64,000 bases of DNA from Owenweeksia hongkongensis DSM 17368 (GTDB taxonomy: Bacteria; Bacteroidota; Bacteroidia; Flavobacteriales; Schleiferiaceae), in the NCBI RefSeq assembly GCF_000236705.1, contig NC_016599.1:372001-436000 (forward strand), given 5' to 3'. The notes beneath the pieces were generated by a model. It was given only the letters and a program-made list of their open reading frames with translations. It was not told the origin of the DNA and did no database searches. Position 1 is the first letter of the stretch. The number at the start of each line of letters is the position of its first letter. A program made the translations under genes and the position numbers. Positions 26,955 through 36,116 of the stretch are shown here, piece after piece.

Positions 26955-29786
26955 ATGAAAAGACTATTTCAAGTACTCGGAACCCTGATTTTACTGGTGG
27001 TGGCTGCGGCCATTATCCTTCCTATTGTTTTTAAAGATGAAATAATAGCGAGGGCCAAGGAGGAGATGAACAAGAATCTCACGGCTACCGTAGATTTCAA
27101 AGACATTAACATCAGTCTATTTCGATCCTTCCCCAATTTTGCGCTTACGCTGGAAGAAACCACAGTGGATGGTAAAGGGATTTTTGAAGGAACACGTTTG
27201 GCAGAGATCGGAAGCTTTAATGTAGATCTGAATCTATACAGTGTGATTTCTGGAAACACGTACGAAATTGAAGGTATTCAGATAAAAGACGCTACGGTGC
27301 ATGTGGTGGTAGATACCAGTGGTGCTGCAAACTATGATATTGTGAAAGCCAGCGAAGAAGAAGAGGAGGAAGTAGAAGAAACTACTGAAGAGTCTTCCAG
27401 CTTTAAGCTGAATCTGAAAGGGTATGAGTTGGAAAACTTCAACCTTATTTATGATGATCGCCCTGGTGCGATGGCTGTTCATATCAAAAACCTAAACCAT
27501 ACAGGCTCTGGTGATTTTACGGAAGTAGTGGTAAATCTTACTACCAAAACCACTATTGATGCTTTGACCTTTGATTATGAAGGTGTTGCTTATTTGAGCA
27601 AAACAAAGGTGGATGCTGACATTAATGTGGCGTTTGATCAGGAGGCTTTCAAAATTACTTTTCAGGAAAACAAGGTTGCCCTTAATGACCTAGCTTTAAA
27701 ATTTGACGGTTGGGTATTGATGCCGGAAGACGATATTGATATGGATCTTTCGTTTGAAGCTCCTGATAATAATTTCAAAAGTGTGCTTTCGCTAATTCCT
27801 GCGGTGTATGCCGAAGATTTTGCCAGTGTAAAAACAACGGGTGATTTTAACCTAAAAGGAATGGCCAAAGGAAAATACAGCGATGACCCTGAAACCTACC
27901 CAACTTTTGATTTGGTTTTCAACATCAACAATGCAACTTTCCGTTATCCTGATTTGCCGGCAGGGGTGGATGGTATAAATGTAAAAGCGCACATCTTCAA
28001 CAAAACATCTGATCTTGACGGCATGGTGATAGACGTGCCTACCGCCAGTGCTGTGGTAGCCGGAAGTCCTATTAACGCAAGTTTGAACTTAAAAACACCA
28101 ATGTCAGATCCGCAAATTGCCATGTTTGTAAAAACGGATTTTGACCTGGCTAATGTTGCCAAAGTGGTTCCTGCTTCAGGTTTTGATTATAGTGGCCGTG
28201 TAAAAGCTGATTTGGATTTGGCTACGCGTATGTCGGACATTGATAATGAGCGCTACGAAAACGTAAAAGCCGAGGGAAATCTTTTGATTGAAGGAATGAC
28301 TCTGAGAAGTGATAGCCTTCCTTATGATGTGGCATTGAGCAAAATGGAAATGGCCTTTAGTCCGCAATATGTAGATCTCAAAGCCTTTGATTCTAAAATA
28401 GGGAAGTCTGATATAGCGGCCAATGGTCGTATTGACAACCTTTTGGGCTACGCTTTGGAAGATCAAACCTTGAAAGCCAATTTCAATATTACTTCTAACC
28501 TATTGGATTTGAATGAGCTTTCTGGCCCAAGTGAAGAAGGAGCAGAGGAAACAACCACTGAAACTACCGATGCTGAAAGTGCTTTGGAAGTTATTCGCTT
28601 GCCGCAAAATGTGGATGCTACGCTTACGGCAAGCTTGCAAAAGGTGATTTATGACAATCTGGAAATAGAGCGTGTGAATGGAACAATTGCCTTGAAGGAA
28701 GGCGCAGCTTCGATGACAAACGTGAATATGGAAATGCTGGGCGGAGGGATGCAGCTGGATGGTGTTTACGATAGTAAACCTGCAGCTCCAGAGGTAGACT
28801 TTAAAATGAATATCAAAAACTTCAGCTTTAAGGAAAGTTTTGAAAAATTCATTACCGTTCAAAAAATGGCGCCTATTATGGAAAATACAACGGGAACTTA
28901 TGGTACAGAGCTGAATTTTGCATCAAAGCTAAACCCTGATATGAGCCCGGATTTAGCAACTGTGACTGCTGCTGGTAAGTTGGTAGCTAATAATATGACT
29001 ACTTCGCCTGAAGCCATGAAAAAGCTTGCGGACATGCTAAAGAATGATAAGCTATCTACTTTGGATTTGGGAAATGTAAACCTCAGCTACAAGATTCAGG
29101 ATGGCCGTGTAAGCGTTGATCCTTTTGATATTAAAGCTGGTGACGTTACTGCAAAGGTGAGTGGTAGCAATGGTTTGGATCAAACACTGGATTATACCAT
29201 GGATATGAAAATTCCAACTTCGGGGATAAAGGCCAATGCTTTACTTGAGCAATTTGGAGCAACTTCTGGCGGCAAGCTAGATCTGAAAGTGCTAATTGGC
29301 GGTACGGTGCAAGATCCAAAAGTAACTACCGATTTGGGCAACCTTGCCGGGAATGTAATTGATAACCTGAAGGATCAAGCCAAAGAAAAGGTAGAAGAAG
29401 TGAAAAAAGAAGCTATTGATAAAGCTAATGCTGAAGCGCAAAAGTTGATTGACGAGGCTGAGAAAAAAGGTGATGAATTAATAGCTAAAGCGCAAGAGGC
29501 TGGGGATAAACTTAAAGCTATAGCTAAGAAGCAAGCTGATAATATAAGAGCTGAAGGAAAGAAGAACGCTCAAAAAGCCCGTGATGAAGGAAAAGGTAAT
29601 CCTCTTAAAAAATTAGCAGCAGATAAGGCTGGCGATGAAATAGAGAAGAAAGCCAATGAAGCTGCTAAAAAAGTAGAGGATGAAGCTAACAAGCAAGCTA
29701 ATTCATTGCTGAATGAAGCCAAGAAGCAAAAAGAAGAATTAGTGAAAAACGCGAGGGAGGAAGCCAAGATTGAGGGAGGTAATTGA
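26955..29786 (+). CDS. AsmA-family envelope protein with a long coiled-coil tail
   Basis: A 943-aa protein with one N-terminal membrane helix (residues 5-27), then a very long beta-rich region matching AsmA-like bridging proteins, e.g. VDFKDINISLFRSFPNFALTLE at 46-67 (split here) and the AsmA C-terminal domain around 620-800. AsmA-like proteins span the periplasm and move lipids to the outer membrane. The final 150 residues are instead an alanine/lysine/glutamate-rich coiled coil (KEEVKKEAIDKANAEAQ and similar) that is unusual in the family. ATG start; it lies 30 bp after the symporter gene. Confidence 0.88.
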   Translation: MKRLFQVLGTLILLVVAAAIILPIVFKDEIIARAKEEMNKNLTATVDFKDINISLFRSFPNFALTLEETTVDGKGIFEGTRLAEIGSFNVDLNLYSVISGNTYEIEGIQIKDATVHVVVDTSGAANYDIVKASEEEEEEVEETTEESSSFKLNLKGYELENFNLIYDDRPGAMAVHIKNLNHTGSGDFTEVVVNLTTKTTIDALTFDYEGVAYLSKTKVDADINVAFDQEAFKITFQENKVALNDLALKFDGWVLMPEDDIDMDLSFEAPDNNFKSVLSLIPAVYAEDFASVKTTGDFNLKGMAKGKYSDDPETYPTFDLVFNINNATFRYPDLPAGVDGINVKAHIFNKTSDLDGMVIDVPTASAVVAGSPINASLNLKTPMSDPQIAMFVKTDFDLANVAKVVPASGFDYSGRVKADLDLATRMSDIDNERYENVKAEGNLLIEGMTLRSDSLPYDVALSKMEMAFSPQYVDLKAFDSKIGKSDIAANGRIDNLLGYALEDQTLKANFNITSNLLDLNELSGPSEEGAEETTTETTDAESALEVIRLPQNVDATLTASLQKVIYDNLEIERVNGTIALKEGAASMTNVNMEMLGGGMQLDGVYDSKPAAPEVDFKMNIKNFSFKESFEKFITVQKMAPIMENTTGTYGTELNFASKLNPDMSPDLATVTAAGKLVANNMTTSPEAMKKLADMLKNDKLSTLDLGNVNLSYKIQDGRVSVDPFDIKAGDVTAKVSGSNGLDQTLDYTMDMKIPTSGIKANALLEQFGATSGGKLDLKVLIGGTVQDPKVTTDLGNLAGNVIDNLKDQAKEKVEEVKKEAIDKANAEAQKLIDEAEKKGDELIAKAQEAGDKLKAIAKKQADNIRAEGKKNAQKARDEGKGNPLKKLAADKAGDEIEKKANEAAKKVEDEANKQANSLLNEAKKQKEELVKNAREEAKIEGGN

Positions 29787-29831
29787 TGTTATAGCGATTT
29801 CGGAAGAAGTGGTATTGATTCTTGGAGAAGT

Positions 29832-30767
29832 ATGAATTTTTGGAAAACTATATTTAAGAAAGTTGAAACAGCAAAATCTTCTGGTTCAATTGAACAACCA
29901 AAAGTTGAAAGGCCAAACGGAAAGTTGACAATCGCAAAAAAGCGGGAATTCTTCGGTATGATAAAGAATGAAGAATTTGACCATTTGAATGAGATTTCAA
30001 GTTCTCTTGATAATTACCCTGAATTAGCCAACGAAGTGGTGTCAGGGTTATCAAAAGGTATCGATGGATTTTCTTCTCTGATGCTTTCAATTCGATTCTA
30101 TAATTTTTCGGTTGCAAAGTTGCTTGTTAAACGAGGCGCTGATGTGAATTACATAGACAGTTCTCAATTCCGAAAAAATCATCATCCCGTTTTATTTGAT
30201 CTCATTGAAACTATTAGAGATGTGGTTGAGTTAGGAAATTTTGATGCAGCAAATAAGGCCTTGGAGTTGTGGGATTTGATGGACTCTAACGGTCTCGATT
30301 ATTTGTTGAAGTCGGAAGTAAGTGATGGTATAAATCAATCTCAGAACTGCCTTGAGGCCTTTCTAAGACTTGTTGGAGTGAAATACGGGAATCGACATAT
30401 GGTGGCAAAGGCAGACTCTAAAGTGTTAAACTCCGAGGGAGTTAACATGATTTTTAAACTTGGAAAAGAGGATAGGGATTTGGAGAAAGAGATGTATTAC
30501 AAAGAAGTTGCCTCCCGTATTTTAAACAATATTAGTGAAGAAGCCTTGCGTGATATTGACGCAAATAGATTTCGTTCTTGGTCAACATCAATACTGCCTT
30601 TTTATAGAGAACGTGGTTTTGTGGATACTTATGCTTTAACTCTAGTTAATGACATCGTCATTCAGAAATATGGTTTTGAAATTAATAACATTAAAGATAG
30701 CAGTTACATAAAGGCAAACTTTGACGGTCAAATTCCTGGCGTTGTTGATTGTTCTTTAGATGATTGA
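29832..30767 (+). CDS. Orphan protein with one ankyrin-like unit
   Basis: A 311-aa soluble protein with no signal peptide. Residues about 80-110, with SLMLSIRFYNFSVAKLLVKRGADVNYID, resemble one ankyrin repeat (hydrophobic helix pair followed by G-A-D-V-N), but only one clear unit is visible, so a full ankyrin fold is doubtful. No catalytic motif is seen. The base composition is more A+T-rich than the flanking AsmA and PorE-like genes, which suggests a later insertion. It lies 45 bp after the AsmA gene and 71 bp before the PorE-like gene. Confidence 0.65.
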   Translation: MNFWKTIFKKVETAKSSGSIEQPKVERPNGKLTIAKKREFFGMIKNEEFDHLNEISSSLDNYPELANEVVSGLSKGIDGFSSLMLSIRFYNFSVAKLLVKRGADVNYIDSSQFRKNHHPVLFDLIETIRDVVELGNFDAANKALELWDLMDSNGLDYLLKSEVSDGINQSQNCLEAFLRLVGVKYGNRHMVAKADSKVLNSEGVNMIFKLGKEDRDLEKEMYYKEVASRILNNISEEALRDIDANRFRSWSTSILPFYRERGFVDTYALTLVNDIVIQKYGFEINNIKDSSYIKANFDGQIPGVVDCSLDD

Positions 30768-30838
30768 ATAGAACTGAAGTAACTTGTAAATAGCATATCT
30801 TCTTCTCGTTAATACTGAAAAGATATTTAAACATAACA

Positions 30839-32800
30839 ATGAAAAACCTACTCGTTTTTACAATTTCAATACTTATAGGTTACAGCACCTATGCACAGCC
30901 CGAGTTGGGGGAGTGTGATCAAGAGGTAGAGGAAATTGCTGCTAGTCAATTGCCAAAGGCATTGAAAAACTGGAAAGCAAAAAATTACCGAGAGACCGAG
31001 CGCTATTTAAAAAAGGCGGTTTCTTTAGATCCTGAATATGCAGATGCATTGTATTTACTTGGTGATTTTTATATCAAACAACGTCAGATTGATAAAGCAG
31101 AACCTTTATGGTTAAAGCTTTTGGAAGTGTGCCCAAACTATAAGGCTGAAGTAAAATACTTTGTGGGTGTAATCTTAATGGAAAATGGAAAACGGCCAGA
31201 AGCTATTGAAATGTTTGAATCATTTTTATCAGATCCTGAGCGAGATAGAGGTTATGATAAAGAAGTGAAAAGCGCTCTTAAAGAAGCACAGCTTATGGAT
31301 GAACTATTGAGCAATCCGGTGGCTTTTAACCCAACCGTGGTGCAGCGAATCTCAACCCAGGAGGACGAGTATTTGGCAAGTATTTCTCCGGATCAGCAAA
31401 AGATGTTTTTTACCAGAAAGACCAAGAAAGTAAACCGCATGGATGGCCCAGCGGCAAAAGTGCGCATGGTAGAAGAGTTTTGCATGGCAGAGCGAAATGG
31501 TACCAATGGAGACTTTGAAATTGGGGCAGCTATGCCACCTCCCTTTAACACGAGCTTTAACGAAGGTGGGCCAAGTATTTCAGCTGATAATTCAGAAATA
31601 TATTTTACCGTTTGCCAGGATTTGAAGGGCTATATAAACTGTGATGTCTATTTTTCTGAGCGTGATGGTTACGGTGGTTGGACCACTCCAAAGTCCGTAG
31701 GTGATCATATTAATAATCGCGATAGCTGGGAGAGTCAACCTACGGTTTCGGCCAATGGTGATGTGCTTTTTTTTACCAGCAATAGAGAAGGAGGACTTGG
31801 TGGTCTTGACTTGTATTACTGCACGCGCAAGGTAGGTGAGGGTTGGAGTGCTCCAAAAAATGTTGGCGCGCCAGTGAATACGCGTAAAAACGAAAAAACG
31901 CCTTTCCTTCATAGTGATAGCAAAACGCTTTACTTTTCATCTGATGGCCTTGAAGGTATGGGCGCTTTTGATATTTATTATTCCAAAGCATCGAATGATT
32001 CTCTGTGGGATGAGCCTATGAATATTGGTTACCCTATAAACACAAAGGAGGATGATTTAGGACTTTTTGTAAGTCTGGATGGACAGACTGGATATTTTGC
32101 TTCCACAAAGTACCGTGCACAAGGAGGTTGGGATGTTTTTGAGTTTTCATTGCCGGAAAAGGCGCGCCCTGAAGAGGTAAGCCTGATAACAGGAACTTTG
32201 GTAGATGAATATGATGAACCTATCAAGGATGCAACGGTAGAGGTTAAAAACCTTAAGACCAAAGAAATCACTAAGGTGAGGGTGGATGAGCAAACAGGAA
32301 CTTACGCTCGTGTGGTTTCTGCTAAGCCAGACCAGGACGTGATTATAACTGTAAAAAAGAAAGGAGCAGCTTTTAGTTCAAAATACGTTTCGAGTAAAGA
32401 ACTTAAAGGAAGTCAGGTTGTAGATGCCCCCCTGGTAGTAGCAACTTTGGAAATTGGAAAGGAGTATAAGTTGAACGATATCAACTTTGAGTCAAACTCT
32501 TATGAGCTAGATGTAGCAGCTGAAAGTGTAATTGATGAGTTTATTATTTTCTTAAAAGACAACCCAGAGCTTAAAGCGGACATTCAAGGGCACACCGATA
32601 ATGTTGGTAATCCTTCGGCAAACCAAACGCTGTCGCATAACCGTTCAAAAACGGTGTATGATTATGTTTTGAATCATGGAATTGACGCCAGCCGTGTGTC
32701 TTTCCACGGATATGGTGAAACCCGTCCCATTGCGCCCAATAATACTGAAGAGGGCCGCGCGAAAAACAGACGTACTGTTTTTGTGATTACCTCCAAATAG
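30839..32800 (+). CDS. PorE-like protein: TPR, beta-propeller (PD40) and OmpA peptidoglycan-binding domain
   Basis: A 653-aa exported protein. After a signal peptide (residues 1-20, ending YA) come TPR units (about 35-145), a PD40-type propeller from about 170 to 440 with repeats such as GGPSISADNSEIYFT and LDGQTGYFAS, a carboxypeptidase-regulatory-like beta domain (about 445-530), and an OmpA domain (about 540-653) with NDINFESNSYEL, GHTDNVG and NRRTVFV. This order matches PorE, a type IX secretion component that anchors the system to peptidoglycan. It may serve the T9SS cargo proteins in this window. ATG start. A similar gene lies at 42145-44037. Confidence 0.88.
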   Translation: MKNLLVFTISILIGYSTYAQPELGECDQEVEEIAASQLPKALKNWKAKNYRETERYLKKAVSLDPEYADALYLLGDFYIKQRQIDKAEPLWLKLLEVCPNYKAEVKYFVGVILMENGKRPEAIEMFESFLSDPERDRGYDKEVKSALKEAQLMDELLSNPVAFNPTVVQRISTQEDEYLASISPDQQKMFFTRKTKKVNRMDGPAAKVRMVEEFCMAERNGTNGDFEIGAAMPPPFNTSFNEGGPSISADNSEIYFTVCQDLKGYINCDVYFSERDGYGGWTTPKSVGDHINNRDSWESQPTVSANGDVLFFTSNREGGLGGLDLYYCTRKVGEGWSAPKNVGAPVNTRKNEKTPFLHSDSKTLYFSSDGLEGMGAFDIYYSKASNDSLWDEPMNIGYPINTKEDDLGLFVSLDGQTGYFASTKYRAQGGWDVFEFSLPEKARPEEVSLITGTLVDEYDEPIKDATVEVKNLKTKEITKVRVDEQTGTYARVVSAKPDQDVIITVKKKGAAFSSKYVSSKELKGSQVVDAPLVVATLEIGKEYKLNDINFESNSYELDVAAESVIDEFIIFLKDNPELKADIQGHTDNVGNPSANQTLSHNRSKTVYDYVLNHGIDASRVSFHGYGETRPIAPNNTEEGRAKNRRTVFVITSK

Positions 32801-32823
32801 TATGCATATTATCGCTTAGCATT

Positions 32824-32892
32824 CCCCTCTCTTAGGAGAGGGGTGGCATAGCACTTTTGTGCTATGGTGGGGTGTGGCGCTTTGCGTAAAGC
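32824..32892. repeat. Block of three stem-loops in the intergenic region
   Basis: Three adjacent inverted repeats: CCCCTCTC-TTAG-GAGAGGGG (32824-32843), CATAGCAC-TTTT-GTGCTATG (32847-32866) and GCTTT-GCGT-AAAGC (32879-32892). The first two are perfect with 4-nt loops. Such blocks look like dispersed intergenic repeats of Bacteroidota; the first stem could also act as a bidirectional barrier after the PorE-like gene, though no clear U run follows. Confidence 0.6.
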
Positions 32893-32940
32893 AAAATGTG
32901 ACATATTTGTTTTAGTCAGAATAGTTACCTGATCCCAGCA

Positions 32941-33162
32941 TCAAATCCCCTTGGCATACACTACCTTTTGATAGTAGCCTTCTGCTTGTCCCAGGTCTTC
33001 AAAGGTTAAATACCTCCGCTTTAGCGGGAAGCCTAGAAAGTATCTCGTTATCATTACCAGATAACGACTGCCATTTTGGGCAAATAATTTTATCGATAAG
33101 CTGTTACGCTTCTGAGCCTTCAAGATTTTGAAACCTCTCATAGTTGTTGGTCTTCCGTTCAT
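32941..33162 (-). CDS. Small basic hypothetical protein, 73 aa
   Basis: An ATG-started frame encoding a lysine/arginine-rich protein of 73 residues ending in YYQKVVYAKGI. The middle part, SIKLFAQNGSRYLVMITRY, alternates like a beta hairpin. It sits between the hairpin block and the rplS terminator, on the same strand as rplS, but past its terminator, so it needs its own promoter. It could be a small conserved protein of the phylum; no function is assigned. Confidence 0.45.
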   Translation of the reverse strand: MNGRPTTMRGFKILKAQKRNSLSIKLFAQNGSRYLVMITRYFLGFPLKRRYLTFEDLGQAEGYYQKVVYAKGI

Positions 33163-33171
33163 TTACTGCAT

Positions 33172-33209
33172 AAAAAAAGCCGCTCCGAAAATTAATACTT
33201 CGGGGCGGC
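33172..33209 (-). terminator. Rho-independent terminator after rplS
   Basis: An 11-bp stem (GCCGCTCCGAA with TTCGGGGCGGC, one G-U pair) with a 9-nt loop, followed on the minus strand by seven U. It starts 25 bp past the rplS stop. Confidence 0.85.
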
Positions 33210-33233
33210 TTTAGTGTTATACGAAAGTGAACC

Positions 33234-33581
33234 TTACATTCTCCTTTCTTTAATTCTTGCAGCTTTACCTGTACGTTCTCTTTGGTAGAAGATACGGGCT
33301 CTGCGAACTTTAGCTTTCTTGTTCATCTCAATTTTTTCGATGGTAGGAAGATTCACTGGGAAAATTCTTTCTACACCGATGTTTCCTGAAATCTTACGAA
33401 TGGTAAAAGTTTCAGTAGCTCCAGAACCTCTGCGCTGTAATACTACACCACGGAAAAACTGAACACGCTCTTTTGCACCTTCCACAATTTTGTAATACAC
33501 AGTGATAGTATCACCAGCACCAAATTTTGGGAATTCTTTTCTTTCAATGTACTCTTCTTGTACAAATTTTAATAAATCCAT
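33234..33581 (-). CDS. rplS: 50S ribosomal protein L19
   Basis: A 115-aa protein whose signatures are F-G-A-G-D-T-I-T-V-Y-Y-K near residue 20, RRGSGATETFTIRKISGNIGVER (split here) around 50-75, and the C-terminal basic stretch KVRRARIFYQRERTGKAARI. L19 lies at the 30S-50S interface near the aminoacyl-tRNA binding site. It is downstream of trmD on the same strand, 137 bp apart, which resembles the rpsP-rimM-trmD-rplS order of many bacteria with the first two genes elsewhere. Followed by a strong terminator. Confidence 0.97.
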   Translation of the reverse strand: MDLLKFVQEEYIERKEFPKFGAGDTITVYYKIVEGAKERVQFFRGVVLQRRGSGATETFTIRKISGNIGVERIFPVNLPTIEKIEMNKKAKVRRARIFYQRERTGKAARIKERRM

Positions 33582-33718
33582 CTTAAGGATAATTTATAGT
33601 TTGCTGAAAGCCAACATTCACAATTTTTGCCAGAGGTTGAATATCAGTTGCTTATCACATTTTTGTAAGAGGTGGTAAACAGGCTGCAATATTAATACAA
33701 AACAATTAATTGGAGAAA

Positions 33719-34396
33719 CTAATCTTCTAATAAATCTGGCCTGCGTAGGCGAGTACGCTCCATGGCTTGCTCATGCCTCCAGTCATCTATTGCCGGAAAG
33801 TTTCCTGAAGTGAGTATCTCGGGAACTTTCAATCCTCTAAAATCAGCTGGGCGAGTGTACACGGGTGGAGCCAAAAGTCCATCCTGAAAAGAATCGGTCA
33901 GGGCAGAAGACTCGTCATTAAGCACACCGGGTATTAAACGGATAATAGCATCACTAACTACTGCTGCTCCAAGCTCACCACCACTCATCACAAAATCACC
34001 GATAGAAATTTCTTTGGTAATCAGCTCATCGCGCACACGTTGGTCTATTCCTTTATAGTGTCCACAAAGGATCATGATATTCCCCTTTAGCGAAAGTGTA
34101 TTGGCCATAGGCTGATTGAAAACTTCGCCATCAGGAGTCATGTAAATGATTTCATCATATTCACGCTCAGCTTTAAGGTCTTCAATAGATTCAAAAAGCG
34201 GTTCGCACATCATTACCAAACCAGCGCCACCGCCAAATTGATAATCATCCAATTTTTTATGCTTTCCCTTTCCGTATTTCCTTAGATCATGAATATGTAC
34301 TTCAACCAATCCTTTTTCAATGGCTCTCTTTAAAATAGAGTCAGCAAAAGGGCTTTCAAGTAATTTGGGCAAAAGGGTAATGATGTCGATGCGCAT
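33719..34396 (-). CDS. trmD: tRNA (guanine-N1-)-methyltransferase
   Basis: A 225-aa SPOUT-family methyltransferase that makes m1G37 in tRNAs with G36, preventing +1 frameshifts. Visible segments are [14 protein letters not shown] at the N-terminus, [34 protein letters not shown] (part of the trefoil knot with the S-adenosylmethionine site), and [17 protein letters not shown]. The C-terminal linker reads [14 protein letters not shown] rather than the canonical SGnHa form but keeps the WR pair. The length and knot motifs are complete. ATG start. Confidence 0.96.
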   Translation of the reverse strand: MRIDIITLLPKLLESPFADSILKRAIEKGLVEVHIHDLRKYGKGKHKKLDDYQFGGGAGLVMMCEPLFESIEDLKAEREYDEIIYMTPDGEVFNQPMANTLSLKGNIMILCGHYKGIDQRVRDELITKEISIGDFVMSGGELGAAVVSDAIIRLIPGVLNDESSALTDSFQDGLLAPPVYTRPADFRGLKVPEILTSGNFPAIDDWRHEQAMERTRLRRPDLLED

Positions 34397-34450
34397 CTAT
34401 GAGAATAATTTTGTGCAAACTTAACAAAGTAAAGCGAGAGGGGTAGGCAT

Positions 34451-34484
34451 AAAAAAGGAGCCCCAAAAATTAATTCAGGGCTCC
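34451..34484 (-). terminator. Rho-independent terminator after msrB
   Basis: A 7-bp G+C-rich stem (GGAGCCC with GGGCTCC), 14-nt loop, then six U on the minus strand, beginning 32 bp past the msrB stop. Confidence 0.8.
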
Positions 34485-34515
34485 GGGATTCATTGTTAAC
34501 CTCACTTAACAACTA

Positions 34516-35010
34516 TTATTTTTCTGACTCGCCTTCTTTTTTAAAACCTAAAGAGGCCGAGTTTATACAGTAACGCATGCCTGTTTCGGTGGGGCCATCG
34601 TCAAATACGTGACCTAAATGTCCTCCGCAGGTTCCGCAAAGTATTTCGGTTCTTACCATTCCAAAGGAATAGTCTTTCTTTTCCACCACACTATTTTCGC
34701 TGATAGCCTTGTCAAAACTTGGCCACCCGCAATGTGCATCAAACTTTGATTCGCTTTCAAATAGCGGTGTATCACAGGCTGCACATTTATAAATGCCATC
34801 TTCAAAGTGAAGATTGTATTCTCCCGTTCCAGGGCGTTCAGTTCCTTTTTCGCGCAACACTCTGTATTGCTCGGGCGTAAGCTCTTTACGCCATTGCTCG
34901 TCCGTTTTTTGAACTTTGTATTCCGTCATGTCTTCGATTTCTGTTTTGGTTTGAGCATTGCAGCCCCAAGCCAAAAATAGACTCATTGTTATTAACAGTA
35001 AATTCTTCAT
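34516..35010 (-). CDS. msrB: Peptide-methionine (R)-S-oxide reductase, lipoprotein form
   Basis: The MsrB core covers most of the protein: the zinc-binding CAACDTPLFESESKFDAHCGWPSF segment (pair CxxC, split here), CGTCGGHLGHVFDDGP with the second CxxC, and the catalytic cysteine in RYCINSASLGF. It reduces the R form of methionine sulfoxide in proteins. The N-terminus reads LITMSLFLAWGCNAQ, a lipoprotein-type signal, so the enzyme is expected to be anchored in the envelope and to repair exported proteins. I use the ATG at 35010; another ATG nine bases upstream is possible. Confidence 0.93.
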   Translation of the reverse strand: MKNLLLITMSLFLAWGCNAQTKTEIEDMTEYKVQKTDEQWRKELTPEQYRVLREKGTERPGTGEYNLHFEDGIYKCAACDTPLFESESKFDAHCGWPSFDKAISENSVVEKKDYSFGMVRTEILCGTCGGHLGHVFDDGPTETGMRYCINSASLGFKKEGESEK

Positions 35011-35050
35011 AGGGTTCATTATTAATATTATTTACAAAAGCCGCGCCAAT

Positions 35051-35848
35051 CTAGTTGAGCGGCAAGAAACCTATAATGCTATCAATCACTTTTTGATCCA
35101 TCAGTACTTTTCGGTGTCCCAAACCTTGGGTAATAACTAATTGGGCGTTAGGCCATTTTGCGGCCAGCTGCTTAGCTTGTTCCACACTTATGTCTTGATC
35201 ATCAGTATCATGAATAATCATTCCTTGCGGATCAAACCTTGAGGCCAGGTCGTCCGTAGAAGCGTCTTCCACTTTCATAGAGTATCGGTTTTCGATGTTT
35301 TCGATTATCCGATTCGCTACTTTGGGTGTGGCCTTTACTTTTTCGCAAAAATCATTTACCACACTGCGTATGCTTACCGGAGTACCAATAACTACGATTT
35401 TATGTGGAGATAGGTTTCTTAACAGACTGTTAAATATTGCCATCCCGCCAAGGGAGTGGCCTATAGCGAAGTCAAACTGGCCAAATTTATCTTGTACCGT
35501 TTCCACGCAATCTACAAATTCGAGCATGTGCGTTTTCCTTTGCTTTGAAGTACCATGGGCCGGTGCTTCAATAGAAAATACGTGATAGCCCTTTTTGTGA
35601 AGCTCTTCTATAATTCTAAAAAACTGAGTGGCTCGTCCGCCCCAGCCGTGCACCAAAAGAACTTTTGGACCATCGTTTTTCCATTCAAATAATGAAAATT
35701 CACTTTTGCCAGTGTGCATGATGTGTTCAGTTGCACTTTCTCTTACGGGCATTTCCCTTGTGGGGATAGGAAACTTGATAGGTGTGAAGAATAGATTTAG
35801 CGCAAGCTTAGTGGCTAGCGGTGTGGAAACAGCACTGAGCGCAGACAT
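35051..35848 (-). CDS. Alpha/beta-hydrolase family protein
   Basis: A 265-aa protein with an alpha/beta-hydrolase fold: LLVHGWGGRATQFFRIIEEL forms the oxyanion loop, AIGHSLGGMAIF is the nucleophile elbow (Ser in GHSLGG), the acid is probably the Asp in IIHDTDDQDI, and GLGHRKVL gives the catalytic His. Substrate unknown; it could be a lipase- or esterase-like enzyme. An N-terminal hydrophobic stretch is short, so it may be membrane-associated or cytosolic. ATG start. The 268 bp upstream (35849-36116) contain no gene or clear signal. Confidence 0.85.
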   Translation of the reverse strand: MSALSAVSTPLATKLALNLFFTPIKFPIPTREMPVRESATEHIMHTGKSEFSLFEWKNDGPKVLLVHGWGGRATQFFRIIEELHKKGYHVFSIEAPAHGTSKQRKTHMLEFVDCVETVQDKFGQFDFAIGHSLGGMAIFNSLLRNLSPHKIVVIGTPVSIRSVVNDFCEKVKATPKVANRIIENIENRYSMKVEDASTDDLASRFDPQGMIIHDTDDQDISVEQAKQLAAKWPNAQLVITQGLGHRKVLMDQKVIDSIIGFLPLN

Positions 35849-36116
35849 GGTTCCGGTAATATATCCCGGAAGTTTAAAACTCTTTGGGGCGTTGGTAGAC
35901 TTTGAATTTTTGATGACAAATGATTTTGTACAAAAGTAAACTATGCACGCATAATAAGGTTGTCAGATTTGGTTTTTCTATGAAAGGATTGGGAGGGAGG
36001 AGAGTTGGTAATTGGCAGTTTAAAGTATGCAAAGAATTGGAATATAAACGAATAAGGTGGGAAGGGGCAAAGGTTTGCGAATGCACTCGTATGGCAGCTC
36101 TAAACGAACGGGTATA

